From: CAYQPF01 sp964419225
GTDB lineage: Bacteria > Cloacimonadota > Cloacimonadia > Cloacimonadales > CAYQPF01
Assembly: GCA_964419225.1 (NCBI GenBank)
Contig: CAYQPF010000001.1
Coordinates: 77,323-141,322, forward strand
DNA: 64,000 bases
Reading direction: 5' to 3'
Shown here piece after piece: positions 45,685 through 55,250 of the stretch. A program made the translations under genes and the position numbers. The stretch's first letter is position 1; the number at the start of each line of letters is the position of its first letter. The notes beneath the pieces are model-generated. The model was not told where the DNA came from, did no database searches, and was given only the letters and a program-made list of their open reading frames with translations.

Positions 45685-46270
45685 AGAAGAAAGAATTCTC
45701 GAAATAATTAAAACAGAGTTTCAAATCCATCCATTGGCAACTCTGATAGATATTTACAAACTATTCTACCAATCAGCTTTCGGCCCAGGTCATATCATTA
45801 CAAATGAAAACATCGCCAGACAATATTTTGATCTGGAAATAAACTCAACTCAAGAATGGGATCCAACTTACAATTGGCAGGATATCTCCTTTTATAATAA
45901 TTACTATCGGGTTAATCTGAAAGTAATCGCAGATCAAATAATCGGCAGAGATGAACTTTTTGAAGCATTTCTGAACAGCCAGTATCTGGAAGTTAATCTT
46001 ACTGATAAACAATGGCAGGAAGAGTGGAAATGGATTCAAAACATTCTGCTGCTTAACTATCCCGATTTAAGGAAAAATACCAGAGAAATTGATTATCTGG
46101 ATTACATTCTGGCTGGATTTAATCACTATACACATCACAGTGAGATTTTTAAAAAACATTATTCTCCCCATTATCGTATAGTTGACTATAATTCATTCAA
46201 TAATCTGCTGTTAAAGCATAATTTAGGAGGAACAAAGAATGTTCAGGAAGATAAAACCGGAAGCACTTGA
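45671..46270 (+). CDS. Conserved protein of unknown function
   Basis: I could not name a family. No Met codon lies in this reading frame, so a TTG start is needed. The one at 45671 is best, with AGAGGT 7 bases before it and the start inside the end of the amidohydrolase gene (199 residues). A segment L-F-Y-Q-S-A-F-G-P-G-H-I-I near residue 33 looks like a conserved core. The rest is helical with many W and Y. It has no signal peptide and overlaps the flavin reductase gene by 32 bases. It probably belongs to the same operon. Confidence 0.6.
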   Translation: MPEIKEERILEIIKTEFQIHPLATLIDIYKLFYQSAFGPGHIITNENIARQYFDLEINSTQEWDPTYNWQDISFYNNYYRVNLKVIADQIIGRDELFEAFLNSQYLEVNLTDKQWQEEWKWIQNILLLNYPDLRKNTREIDYLDYILAGFNHYTHHSEIFKKHYSPHYRIVDYNSFNNLLLKHNLGGTKNVQEDKTGST

Positions 46271-46742
46271 TAATAATGTGTTCGAACTGGTAGGACAAAA
46301 ATGGCTGCTGGTTACTGCAGGAACAAAAGATAAATATAATATGATGACTGCCAGTTGGGGCGGCTTTGGTATCCTTTGGAATAAACCGGTATGTTATATC
46401 TTTGTCAGACCAACCAGATATACTTACGAATTTATGGAACAGGAATCTGTATTTTCCCTGAATGTCTTACCGGAAAACCTCAAAGAAATTCTCATGATCT
46501 GCGGCACTAAATCCGGTAGAGATCTAAATAAAATGGAAATTTCGGCTTTGACAAGCTTTAGCACAGAACTGGGTAACATCGGCTTTCAAGAATCCGAATT
46601 AATCATTGACTGTAAAAAACTCTATTTTCAGGATATCCAACCCGAACATTTTCAGGATCAAAGCATTCACAATCTATACCCTCTCAAAGATTATCACCGA
46701 ATGTATATTGCGGAAATTGTGGAAATCAGTCAAAAAGAGTAA
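46239..46742 (+). CDS. Flavin reductase-like FMN-binding protein
   Basis: The 167-residue protein has the split-barrel FMN-binding pattern: N-M-M-T-A-S-W-G-G-F-G, then P-V-C-Y-I-F-V-R-P-T-R-Y-T and F-S-L-N-V-L-P. Members reduce flavins or act as small oxidoreductases; some are linked to anaerobic oxygen detoxification. AGGAGG lies 8 bases before the ATG, inside the preceding gene. It appears to end the dnaE operon; no terminator is evident. Confidence 0.87.
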   Translation: MFRKIKPEALDNNVFELVGQKWLLVTAGTKDKYNMMTASWGGFGILWNKPVCYIFVRPTRYTYEFMEQESVFSLNVLPENLKEILMICGTKSGRDLNKMEISALTSFSTELGNIGFQESELIIDCKKLYFQDIQPEHFQDQSIHNLYPLKDYHRMYIAEIVEISQKE

Positions 46743-47076
46743 AGTGATTAATGGTTAATATACTTATCTGATTTGGTTTTAGAAAAGTATTTTTTTCAAG
46801 TACAGAAAACTAGAAACAGTAAACCACAAACGAAATTTAACCCTTTCTTTCTGGTGCTTTCAGAGAATGTCTCACACAGAATAGCAGTGCTCTGTGGGCC
46901 AGAGGTGGTAATGGTTTTTCAGTCGTGAGTCTAAAGTAGTCATTGGTGAGTGGAGAAATAGTTACAAATCACACCCTGGATCAAAAAAAATAACATAATT
47001 CGAAAAAAAATATTTACAATTTTAGAATGTTATTGCAACGTTGGTTTATGTATTTATTTTTTTCTTTGAGGTAATT
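46743..47076. other. 334-bp spacer with 7-nt array and a hairpin
   Basis: It holds a short TTAATGG stretch at 46750-46763, an inverted pair CACAGA/TCTGTG near 46874-46896 and a 7-nt array at 46922-46956. No gene is seen. Confidence 0.6.
46922..46956 (+). repeat. 7-nt period array
   Basis: Units GTCGTGA, GTCTAAA, GTAGTCA, TTGGTGA, GTGGAGA; degenerate but in register. Confidence 0.55.
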
Positions 47077-48855
47077 ATGATAAACAGAGTTTGTCCGCCT
47101 AAAAATCTCCATACAATACGGGAGCTTGTCGAAAATTTTAAGAATGCACCTGCAAATTGCATCGCCTTGAATATGAAAACAGAACAAGATTATTGGAAAA
47201 TAACTTATCAAAAATTATATGAATATACTTATGCTTTGGGGAACGGTCTCCTTAATTTAGGATATAAAAAGGGTGACAGAATAGGTCTGATTTCCGAAAA
47301 TCGCAACGAATGGGTGATGACTTATCTCGGAGTTACCTTCGCTGGTTTGGTTATCGTTCCATTTGACTCAATGCTCAAATCGGATGAACTCATCCATATC
47401 ATAGAGAACAGTGAAGCTAAAATTATTTTCTGTTCTAAACAGTACTATGAAAAAATGCATGATATTCTTCCTTATTTGAAAAGTGTAAAAAAATTAGTAG
47501 TCTTTGATAAACCCAACGATTTTGTTAATGCGAAAATCCCGGAAAGTACCCGTGTCTCCAAGAGTGAAGTAGAAGTACTTAATTTTTATGATTTAATCGT
47601 CAAGGGTGAAAGCCTACGTACGAGTAAAAAAGATGAAATTCTGTCCTTAGTTATCAAAAAAGATGATATAGCAGAGATGATTTTTACTTCAGGAACGACA
47701 GGGATTCCCCGTCGTGTGCTTTTGTCTCACTATAATTTGATGGCCAATGGTGATGGTGTTCAGCAAACCACTGATCTGGGACCGACAGATAACTGGATTA
47801 TAGTTTTGCCTTATCACCATACATATCCCACAATTCTGGGGATTTTTGTGCCTCTGATTACCTTTGGGATGATTACTCCTATTCCTACCCTCAAACCTAA
47901 TATTCTGACTCAGACCATGAAAGAAACAGGAGCTACCTGTATTCCTGCTGTGCCTATGCTGATTGAAAAAATCTATAAGAGAATAATCTCTAATGTTAAA
48001 TCCCAACCGACTCATATCAGGATACTGTTTTCTCTGATGTTCAAACTGAGCAAATATGTCTATGTTAAAACCGGTTTCAGACTTGGTGTATATCTCTTTA
48101 AAAAAGTCAGAAGAGAATTGGGAGTGGTTAATTTACGCTTCTTTATCTCCGGAGGAGGGCCCATTCCTAAAGATACGATCGAAGGCATGGAAGCTCTTGG
48201 TTTGATCACGATGCAGGGATATGGGCTGACAGAGACTTCTCCTGTTATTTCAAATACTGCTCCTATGCATAATCTTTCCGGTTCTGTCGGGTTACCCTTA
48301 GCCAATGTAACTGTAAAAATTGACACACCTGATTCCAATGGGAATGGAGAAATTCTAATCAAGGGACCTAATATTATGCAGGGCTATTATCAAATGCCAG
48401 AGTTAACTGCAACCGTAATAGACAAAGAAGGTTGGTTCCATACGGGTGATATCGGCTACCAGAATGAAGACGGGTATTTGTTCATTACAGGAAGATTAAA
48501 GAATGTGATAGTTACCAAGGGTGGTAAAAACATTTATCCCGAGGAAATAGAGAATAAGATTTTACTAAGTCCTTATATCGCGGAAGTTATAGCGGTAGGA
48601 AAAGAATTTCCGGGACAGGGAGAATGTCCTTATTTATATCTTTATCCGAATTTTGAAGCTATCTCCATTCTGGAAGAAGAAAGGAAAAAGAAGTTTGATG
48701 AGAAAGAGATCAATGAATTGATCAAAAAAGAAATCCGTAAAATTACGGATGGCATGGCAGAACATAAAATCCCTAAAGGCTTTGAGATTTCCTATGAAGA
48801 ACTTCCTAAAACTTCTTCCAATAAAGTTAAAAGATACTATTTCAATAAAAAATAA
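47077..48855 (+). CDS. AMP-forming acyl-CoA synthetase
   Basis: The enzyme activates a carboxylate (probably a long-chain fatty acid) to acyl-AMP and then to acyl-CoA. The start is the ATG at 47077 with GAGGT upstream; the TTG at 47041 is rejected (592 residues). Family motifs: M-I-F-T-S-G-T-T-G-I-P-R-R near residue 205, G-Y-G-L-T-E-T near 380, H-T-G-D-I-G-Y near 455, and the Lys of K-T-S-S-N-K-V-K near the end, required for adenylation. The size and layout resemble long-chain fatty acid CoA ligases. It stands alone, with no beta-oxidation genes beside it. Confidence 0.9.
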   Translation: MINRVCPPKNLHTIRELVENFKNAPANCIALNMKTEQDYWKITYQKLYEYTYALGNGLLNLGYKKGDRIGLISENRNEWVMTYLGVTFAGLVIVPFDSMLKSDELIHIIENSEAKIIFCSKQYYEKMHDILPYLKSVKKLVVFDKPNDFVNAKIPESTRVSKSEVEVLNFYDLIVKGESLRTSKKDEILSLVIKKDDIAEMIFTSGTTGIPRRVLLSHYNLMANGDGVQQTTDLGPTDNWIIVLPYHHTYPTILGIFVPLITFGMITPIPTLKPNILTQTMKETGATCIPAVPMLIEKIYKRIISNVKSQPTHIRILFSLMFKLSKYVYVKTGFRLGVYLFKKVRRELGVVNLRFFISGGGPIPKDTIEGMEALGLITMQGYGLTETSPVISNTAPMHNLSGSVGLPLANVTVKIDTPDSNGNGEILIKGPNIMQGYYQMPELTATVIDKEGWFHTGDIGYQNEDGYLFITGRLKNVIVTKGGKNIYPEEIENKILLSPYIAEVIAVGKEFPGQGECPYLYLYPNFEAISILEEERKKKFDEKEINELIKKEIRKITDGMAEHKIPKGFEISYEELPKTSSNKVKRYYFNKK

Positions 48856-48901
48856 ATTTTGTATGATGCAGGTCTCGGTCTGTAATAATTAAGGAGCTGT
48901 T

Positions 48902-50434
48902 ATGAACTCTGAGATAAGAAAGAGAATACTGGAGTTAAGAGGTCAACGTTTTAAACCTGAAGATTCATTTTTTTCTGAAATAGAAACCATGTTGAAATCT
49001 TGTCTTTCTGAAAATGATAGCCAAAATCTTTTGGATCTTTATGTTCTGAAAGCAACCGGCTTAATTTATAAACATGATACTGAAGGCATTAAGAATTGTT
49101 ACAATCAGGTTGAAGAGATTCGCTTGAATAACCTGGATAATTCACAGATTCAAGCTGCTGCTAATCGTGCTATGGGTACCTATTACTGGAATTTCAATGA
49201 CTATGCTAAAGCCCTGGACTATTTTCAGGCTGCTTTGCCTTATTCTGAAAATTTGTCTATGAAAGTTCAGACCAACCAAAGAATCGGTGTGACTTATTAT
49301 AAGATGAGTGATTATAAGAACGCTTTCAAATATATGGAAGAAGCGTATGATTCAAAAAATGAGGTGAAGGACGATTTCAGTAGAGCTGATATGATTTCCT
49401 GGTTTGGTGTTATTCATGATGATCTGGGAATAAAAGATAAAGCTCTGGAATTAACTCAGGAAGCAATTACTATTAACATGAAAATCAACAATGAAAATGC
49501 TCTCTCAGCTAATTATAATACTATAGGACTAATATATATGGCTATGGGATATTATGAACAGGCTTTGGATAATCTCCAGGAAGCTGAGAAATTTGCTCTT
49601 GTAAATAACTCTGCCCATAACCTGGCTAATGCTTACAGTAATATTGCCATGATTTATCAAAAGCTGAATAAAAGTGAGTTGGCTATTGATTATTATGTTA
49701 AATCCGTTGAATACCGCAAGAAATGCAGTCAGTTAGATCTCCTGGTTATAACTTGTAATAGTTTGGTTAATCTTTATTTGAAGAAGGAGCAATTGGATAA
49801 AGCTCTTGAATATGCTGAAGAAATTCAAAAAATATCGGAAAAAATCACTGTCCCCAAGTCCAGAATTCAATATTTAAACAGTTTAATCCAGATTGGACTC
49901 TACCAAAAAGAATATGATAAAGTCATTGAATATCTAAATGAAAATTTAAAGATATCGCAGGAAATTAATCATAATAACAGTATTTTGAAGGTATATAGCT
50001 TGTTCTCCATCTATTATGAACAAATTGGTGATTATAAAAAAGCTCTCGAATATGAACGCTTGAGTACCTCTTTGGAATCTGATCTTAATAAGACTGAAGA
50101 AAAACGCATTATTGAGAACCTGACGATGCAGCACCAGCGTACGATCGTAAAACTTGGCATGGAAAATACAATTAAAGAAGAAAAAATCAAAGCTGTGCTG
50201 GCGATGGCTGTTACTGCTAACCATGAAATTAACCAGCCCCTGGCCTTGGTTCGTGGTAATCTGGATCTTTTGATTGATAGTCTGGGACAGGCATCAGATA
50301 AACAACAGAAATTTATTGATGGTGTAAATAAAGGAATAACCCGAATCAGTACTGTCCTGGAAAAGTTCAGAAGTAAAACCGACATCTCCTTTGTGGAATA
50401 TGTACAGAATATCCAAATGGTGAGTTTTGATTAA
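48902..50434 (+). CDS. TPR protein ending in an isolated histidine-kinase H-box domain
   Basis: The 510 residues consist of about nine to ten tetratricopeptide repeats (residues 40-400, for example Y-A-K-A-L-D-Y-F-Q-A-A and Y-E-Q-A-L-D-N-L). A predicted coiled coil follows (about 400-435), then A-N-H-E-I-N-Q-P-L-A-L-V-R-G-N-L, a clear HisKA H-box with the phosphorylatable His near 440. The protein stops about 70 residues later, with no ATP-binding domain. It could be a phosphotransfer or dimerisation partner for another kinase, or a truncated kinase. AAGGAG precedes the ATG. There is no signal peptide. Confidence 0.8.
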   Translation: MNSEIRKRILELRGQRFKPEDSFFSEIETMLKSCLSENDSQNLLDLYVLKATGLIYKHDTEGIKNCYNQVEEIRLNNLDNSQIQAAANRAMGTYYWNFNDYAKALDYFQAALPYSENLSMKVQTNQRIGVTYYKMSDYKNAFKYMEEAYDSKNEVKDDFSRADMISWFGVIHDDLGIKDKALELTQEAITINMKINNENALSANYNTIGLIYMAMGYYEQALDNLQEAEKFALVNNSAHNLANAYSNIAMIYQKLNKSELAIDYYVKSVEYRKKCSQLDLLVITCNSLVNLYLKKEQLDKALEYAEEIQKISEKITVPKSRIQYLNSLIQIGLYQKEYDKVIEYLNENLKISQEINHNNSILKVYSLFSIYYEQIGDYKKALEYERLSTSLESDLNKTEEKRIIENLTMQHQRTIVKLGMENTIKEEKIKAVLAMAVTANHEINQPLALVRGNLDLLIDSLGQASDKQQKFIDGVNKGITRISTVLEKFRSKTDISFVEYVQNIQMVSFD

Positions 50435-50650
50435 TTCAATGGTTTAATAAACGAATAATATTCCTTTTCTCTTAACTTGGAGGAGATGTTTGAGGTAGCT
50501 AACTAATCAGAATCCCATCTCGTTATGAGAATTTACTGCACCATACTTTTGTAATCCTTCAAGAAATATTAAAAAATTTTTAAAATAAAATCTGACATTT
50601 GCTAATATTTTTGTTAATATGTCGTGATTTAGTATTTAAAGGAGGAGATT

Positions 50651-51991
50651 ATGAAAAAAGTATTACTTGTTACAATTGCATTACTATGTATTTACACCTT
50701 TGTTTTGGCTGATAATGCTCTCTATTTTAATGGTACTGACCAGTATGTGGATTGTTTATCAGATGCCAGCATCAGTAGTTTTCCTAATGGAATAACCTTG
50801 GAAGCTTGGATCTATCCTACAACTTTTGGTGCTAATTTCTGGGAAGATACCATACTATCCAAAGAAGGTGCCGGTACGCATGGATATTGTTTACGCAGCG
50901 GTGGAAATGGAATAATCGATTTTGCAGCGTCTCCAGGTGCCTGGGATTCTAGCAAGCATGTGGCTAGCTCTGATAATGCCCTGAGTTTAAATACCTGGCA
51001 ACATGTCGCAGGAACTTATGATGGTACTATCATGGTGCTTTATGTAAATGGGGTTAACGCAGGCTCTCTGGTAACTAATCATGAGTTAGCAGATACAGAT
51101 GGAAATTTATGGTTAGGTGCTTCAATGTCTTGGGGCAGATACTTTAATGGAGCTATTGACGAAGTAAGAATTTGGGATTATGCTCGTTCTCAAGTCAATA
51201 TTCAAAATGCAATGAACAGTTCACTTACTGGGAATGAAAGTGGTTTGAAGGCATATTATAAAATGTCTGATGGTACAGGTATCATATTATCAGACAGTCA
51301 GACTGATGGACTCAATGACGGAACTCTTAACGGAATGGATAATTCTAACTGGGTTAGCGGATTTGTCCCAGAAACTCTGCCTGTTACTCTTTCCTCATTT
51401 ACCGCTGTAGCTGCAAATTCAAATCTCGTTAGTTTATCCTGGACCACTCAATCAGAGAGTAATCTGGCTGGATATCATATATACCGTAATACAACAACGG
51501 ATTTGGAAAATGCTGAAAAATTAACTTTCAACATTATTCAAGCCCAAAATCTCTCAAATTCATATACCTATTCTTATTCTGATAATACTTCAGAAGCAAA
51601 TACAGATTATAATTATTGGCTTTATGCTCAGGAATTTGATGGTTCTCATACCTATTACGGACCTGTACACGTCAAAACAGGTGATAATACTCCTTCAACT
51701 CCGGGAGTTGAGTTGGTGACCAAACTTGATTCAACATATCCCAACCCCTTTAATCCTTCAACAACAGTTTCTTTTACTTTGAATCAGGATGAAAAAGTAA
51801 ATGTAACAGTTTATAATCTAAAAGGCCAAAAAATAAGATGTCTTACAAATCAGTTCTATTCAAAAGGTAATTACAAGCTTGTCTGGAATGGAACAAACGA
51901 TAATTCTCAAGCCTGTGGTAGTGGAATTTATTATTTCAAAATGGAAGCAGGCAACTATAGTAAGCTTACCAAAGCAGCTTTGATTAAATAA
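50651..51991 (+). CDS. LamG-domain secreted protein with sorting domain
   Basis: The 446-residue protein has a signal peptide (about 1-20). A LamG/concanavalin-like lectin domain follows (about 22-220, with Y-F-N-G-T-D-Q-Y-V, L-E-A-W-I-Y-P and I-D-E-V-R-I-W), then a fibronectin-like domain beginning P-V-T-L-S-S-F-T-A. The YPNPFNPSTT FlgD-like sorting domain covers the last 85 residues. It is likely exported and may bind polysaccharide. AGGAGG precedes the ATG, and a terminator follows 18 bases after the stop. Confidence 0.9.
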   Translation: MKKVLLVTIALLCIYTFVLADNALYFNGTDQYVDCLSDASISSFPNGITLEAWIYPTTFGANFWEDTILSKEGAGTHGYCLRSGGNGIIDFAASPGAWDSSKHVASSDNALSLNTWQHVAGTYDGTIMVLYVNGVNAGSLVTNHELADTDGNLWLGASMSWGRYFNGAIDEVRIWDYARSQVNIQNAMNSSLTGNESGLKAYYKMSDGTGIILSDSQTDGLNDGTLNGMDNSNWVSGFVPETLPVTLSSFTAVAANSNLVSLSWTTQSESNLAGYHIYRNTTTDLENAEKLTFNIIQAQNLSNSYTYSYSDNTSEANTDYNYWLYAQEFDGSHTYYGPVHVKTGDNTPSTPGVELVTKLDSTYPNPFNPSTTVSFTLNQDEKVNVTVYNLKGQKIRCLTNQFYSKGNYKLVWNGTNDNSQACGSGIYYFKMEAGNYSKLTKAALIK

Positions 51992-52009
51992 GTTTTCTGA
52001 TTATATATA

Positions 52010-52046
52010 GCAACCGGTTTGAAATTTCAGACTGGTTGCTTTTTTT
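52010..52046 (+). terminator. Rho-independent terminator after the LamG gene
   Basis: GCAACCGGTTTG and CAGACTGGTTGC form a 12-bp stem with two G-T pairs, followed by eight T. Confidence 0.88.
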
Positions 52047-52253
52047 TAAAACCCGACTTCTGCATAAGTTGGGCTTAATTGCTTTAGTATTGAACATTAT
52101 TTCTTAAAATCCAATACAATTGTTGTACCCTATTAAGTATAGAAAGAAACACTTTGCAGACAACTTTAAAATATGGAACACCAAGGATGAAGAAGGGGGC
52201 GAAGCAGTTAAGAGTTGAGACAATGAGCTCCTTTTCCGAGAGTTAGTTGTCCA

Positions 52254-52280
52254 CGAATTAAGCGAATTATTCGAATTAGG
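52254..52280 (+). repeat. 9-nt period array (CGAATTANN)
   Basis: CGAATTAAG, CGAATTATT, CGAATTAGG, with one more CGAATTAGT at 52292-52300. Confidence 0.75.
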
Positions 52281-52527
52281 AGTGAGGAGAACGAATTAGT
52301 ATTTATGATGAGAAAGGGTAAAATCTTGAATAACTATTAATCAGAATGTATAAATTCTATTAAGGGGAAAGAGATTAGGTGGTTGTGGAATAATAAGGTC
52401 AGGGACTGCCTGAGTAATTATGTTTTATCTAATTCCTTGACAATAAAAGCGATTTATTATCTGTTTTGAAGATTAATTCTCCAGTATGTGCTAATAGTGT
52501 ATTTGAGTATAATTATAGGAATTGAAG

Positions 52528-53448
52528 ATGAAAGAAATTATCAAAATTACGAATCTTGTTAAAAAGTACTCTGATCTGACTGCTGTTGATGATATCAGCT
52601 TTTCAGTCGAAGAGGGCAGCCTGTTCGCCTTTTTGGGACCAAATGGTGCCGGAAAGACCACAACAATCAATATTATCAGCACTCTTTTGGAAAAGAGTGC
52701 AGGTCATGTATTTGTGGCAGATTATGAATTGGGAAAGAATGACGATCAAATCAGGAGAACTATTGGTATTGTTTTTCAGGAAAATACTCTTGATGATCTA
52801 CTTACTGTACAGGAAAATCTTACTCTGAGAGCCGGGCTTTATGGAAAGACAAAACAGGAAACAACAGAAAGGATAAAGTCGGTAGCTGATTTGATGGGAA
52901 TCACAGATATCCTGAAAAGGCGTTTTGGAAAGCTTTCCGGGGGACAAAAACGCAGAATCGAAATAGCCCGTGCAATGATGAGTGACCCTAGAATTCTAAT
53001 TCTCGATGAACCTACTACAGGTCTTGATCCTCAAACAAGAATCAGCGTCTGGAATACAATCGCCAGGCTGCAGAAAGAACTTAAAATGACCATCTTTCTT
53101 ACTACACACTACATGGAAGAAGCTGCCAATGCAGATATGATTGCCATCATTGATGCCGGGAAAATTGTTGCCTATGATACTCCTGGTAATCTTAAAGACA
53201 AATATTCCAGTGATACCCTAAACCTTGTTCCTGTTGACTTTGAGGAAATGAATATGATCATAATCCAAAAAGGCTATTCTCCCAAGAGATCTTCCGAGTT
53301 TTTGACAATTAATATTAAAAACAGTATGGAAGCATTCAAGCTACTTAAAGAATTGGAAGGCAAATTTACCTCTTTTGAACTCATCAGAAGCAGTATGGAT
53401 ATCATTTTTATCAATATTACCGGTCATGCTATTCGGGATAAGGAATAA
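52528..53448 (+). CDS. ABC transporter ATP-binding protein
   Basis: The start is the ATG at 52528 (AGGA upstream); the TTG at 52522 is rejected (306 residues). Walker A G-P-N-G-A-G-K-T-T, Q-loop F-Q-E-N-T, signature L-S-G-G-Q-K-R-R, Walker B I-L-I-L-D-E-P and the H-loop T-T-H-Y are all present. The last 80 residues form the extension typical of drug-resistance-type (DRR) exporters. It lies 12 bases before its permease, and the two make one exporter whose substrate is unknown. Confidence 0.93.
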   Translation: MKEIIKITNLVKKYSDLTAVDDISFSVEEGSLFAFLGPNGAGKTTTINIISTLLEKSAGHVFVADYELGKNDDQIRRTIGIVFQENTLDDLLTVQENLTLRAGLYGKTKQETTERIKSVADLMGITDILKRRFGKLSGGQKRRIEIARAMMSDPRILILDEPTTGLDPQTRISVWNTIARLQKELKMTIFLTTHYMEEAANADMIAIIDAGKIVAYDTPGNLKDKYSSDTLNLVPVDFEEMNMIIIQKGYSPKRSSEFLTINIKNSMEAFKLLKELEGKFTSFELIRSSMDIIFINITGHAIRDKE

Positions 53449-53460
53449 AGGAGTACAATT

Positions 53461-54339
53461 ATGAAAATTCTGATAATATTGGTTACACGAAATATAAAAG
53501 TATTTATGCGGGACAGAATGAGTGTTTTCTTTTCCTTCATGTCTGTACTGATCATCATCATGCTGTATGCTTTATTCTTGAGAAATATGCTGTTAAACTC
53601 AGTCACTTCTGCTTCGGGGAATCTTAAAGGCATTTCCTGGTTGGTAGACAGTTGGCTAATGGCAGGATTAATTGTTGTGAATTCTATTACAGTTACTCTG
53701 GGAATTCTCGGGCTAATGGTTACAGATAATACGGAAAACAAACTCCGCAGCTTTTTGGTAGCTCCGGTTAAACGCAGTATTCTGGTTTCCGGATATCTCG
53801 TTTCGGCCTGGATCATAGGAACAATCCTCACGGTCTTTACATTTATTCTGGGAGAAATCTACATCTGGATAAATGGGGGAGAGTTGCTCTCTTTTCTGCA
53901 GATATTAAAAGTTTTGGGATTGATCATACTCAATGTGTTTTCCGGGACAAGCATTATCTTTTTCTTCGTGACTCTGATCAAATCAAATGGAGCTTTTCAA
54001 ACATTTTCAACTATATTGGGTACAATCATTGGCTTTATCACAGGTATTTATATGCCTATTGGAGTTTTGTCTGCTAATCTGCAATTATTCACTAAATTTG
54101 TTCCTGCCACTTACGGGGTTGCACTTATGCGGCAAGCCTTTATGGAAAAGCCTTTAGATAATCTCTTTTCCGGAGCACCGGAAAAAGCAGTCACAAGTTT
54201 TGAAAAATTCTTCGGTTCTCAGGTTTATCTTGGTGATTATCAGTTTTCTCCCTGGTTAATGTGCCTGATTCTGATACTTTCAGGTTTCCTGTTCATTGGA
54301 TTGTCTGTTTTGACGGTCAGTAGGAAGAAAAAAGATTAG
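53461..54339 (+). CDS. ABC-2 type transporter permease
   Basis: This 292-residue membrane protein has six hydrophobic segments (about 20-40, 60-85, 108-128, 140-165, 170-190 and 265-285). The arrangement is that of ABC-2 exporters, with the conserved long loop after the fifth helix. AAGGAG precedes the ATG. It pairs with the ATPase just upstream. Candidate cargoes include drugs, lipids or polysaccharides. Confidence 0.9.
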   Translation: MKILIILVTRNIKVFMRDRMSVFFSFMSVLIIIMLYALFLRNMLLNSVTSASGNLKGISWLVDSWLMAGLIVVNSITVTLGILGLMVTDNTENKLRSFLVAPVKRSILVSGYLVSAWIIGTILTVFTFILGEIYIWINGGELLSFLQILKVLGLIILNVFSGTSIIFFFVTLIKSNGAFQTFSTILGTIIGFITGIYMPIGVLSANLQLFTKFVPATYGVALMRQAFMEKPLDNLFSGAPEKAVTSFEKFFGSQVYLGDYQFSPWLMCLILILSGFLFIGLSVLTVSRKKKD

Positions 54340-54367
54340 GCATTAGAGAAAAAATAAAAAATATACG

Positions 54368-54397
54368 TTGACACTATCTGTGACAACAGAATTCTAT
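54368..54397 (+). promoter_or_regulatory. Promoter with internal palindrome, TrmB gene
   Basis: TTGACA at 54368-54373 and TTCTAT at 54392-54397 are separated by 18 bases. The inverted repeat TCTGT-GACA-ACAGA (54377-54390) lies between the two boxes, where a repressor would block the polymerase; autoregulation by TrmB is a reasonable guess. Confidence 0.42.
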
Positions 54398-54421
54398 TCC
54401 TCAATTAAAAGGAGGTAATAG

Positions 54422-55237
54422 ATGATAGATAAAGATCTCAATGATAAACTACAACAACTTGGTTTAACTGAATACGAAATCAGGGCATATGCCAGCCTTC
54501 TCAGTTCGGGAAAAAGGACTGCCACCGAGTTAGCACATTTGTCTGGTGTACCCAGAACCAAAACTTATGAAGTATTAGCAGGATTATCAGCTAAAGGTCT
54601 TTGTATTGAGATCCCGGATGCAGTACGGAAATACGCTGCCGTCGAACCTGAAATAGCGATCAAGACCCTAAGACTCAAATTTGAAGAAGAATTTATTACA
54701 AAAATTAACTTAATTGATGCTTTGAAAGATAATTTGGAAGACATGTACAGCAATCGAGATACAGAAGAGGATAATTCTTCCATTATTGAAGTGTTCAGAG
54801 ATAAAAACACAATCTGGCAGAAAGTTCAGGAACATCTTTCCAAGGCACAGGAAGAGATCATGGTCTTTTCCAAAGAACCTTATATTGTATCAGTTAGTCA
54901 TAGTGAAGACAGTATGAAAAAAATCAACAAAGATGTAAAAATATATTCGATTTATGAAGAAAAAGATTTCATTAAACCTGAATACTATAATGGGATCGTC
55001 AATTTCAGTTCAGAAGGTGAAGAAGTCAGAATCATCAAAAATCTTCCTATTAAAATGACTATTATTGATTCTTCTATTGTTATTCTTCTGGTCAAACAGA
55101 GAGCGAATGCAGCCGACAGCTTGTTGTGTATGATCATTAATCAGCCGGATTTATCTAAGACCTTTAAATCAATTTTTAACTTCTTCTGGAAGCAAGGCAA
55201 AAAAATATCTCATTATACAGAAAAAACAAAAATCTAA
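54422..55237 (+). CDS. TrmB-family transcriptional regulator
   Basis: The 271-residue protein begins with a winged-helix domain: L-G-L-T-E-Y-E-I-R-A-Y-A-S-L-L, then A-T-E-L-A-H-L-S-G-V-P-R-T-K-T-Y-E-V-L-A-G-L. This is the TrmB/TrmBL DNA-binding signature. A coiled coil (about 80-105) and an effector-binding domain follow. TrmB regulators are best known from archaea, where they sense sugars; bacterial members are less studied. AAGGAGG precedes the ATG. It is followed by a secreted sorting-domain protein gene 13 bases away and preceded by an ABC exporter. Confidence 0.87.
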   Translation: MIDKDLNDKLQQLGLTEYEIRAYASLLSSGKRTATELAHLSGVPRTKTYEVLAGLSAKGLCIEIPDAVRKYAAVEPEIAIKTLRLKFEEEFITKINLIDALKDNLEDMYSNRDTEEDNSSIIEVFRDKNTIWQKVQEHLSKAQEEIMVFSKEPYIVSVSHSEDSMKKINKDVKIYSIYEEKDFIKPEYYNGIVNFSSEGEEVRIIKNLPIKMTIIDSSIVILLVKQRANAADSLLCMIINQPDLSKTFKSIFNFFWKQGKKISHYTEKTKI

Positions 55238-55250
55238 AAAATAAGGAGAA

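Larger units (their letters stand above)
51992..52527. other. 536-bp spacer with terminator and degenerate repeats
   Basis: After the terminator there is a hairpin CCCGACTT/AAGTTGGG (about 52052-52073). A weak 7-nt array follows at 52207-52227 (GTTAAGA, GTTGAGA, CAATGAG) and a 9-nt array at 52254-52280. No gene is seen; the TTGACA at 52437 has no good -10 partner. Confidence 0.6.
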
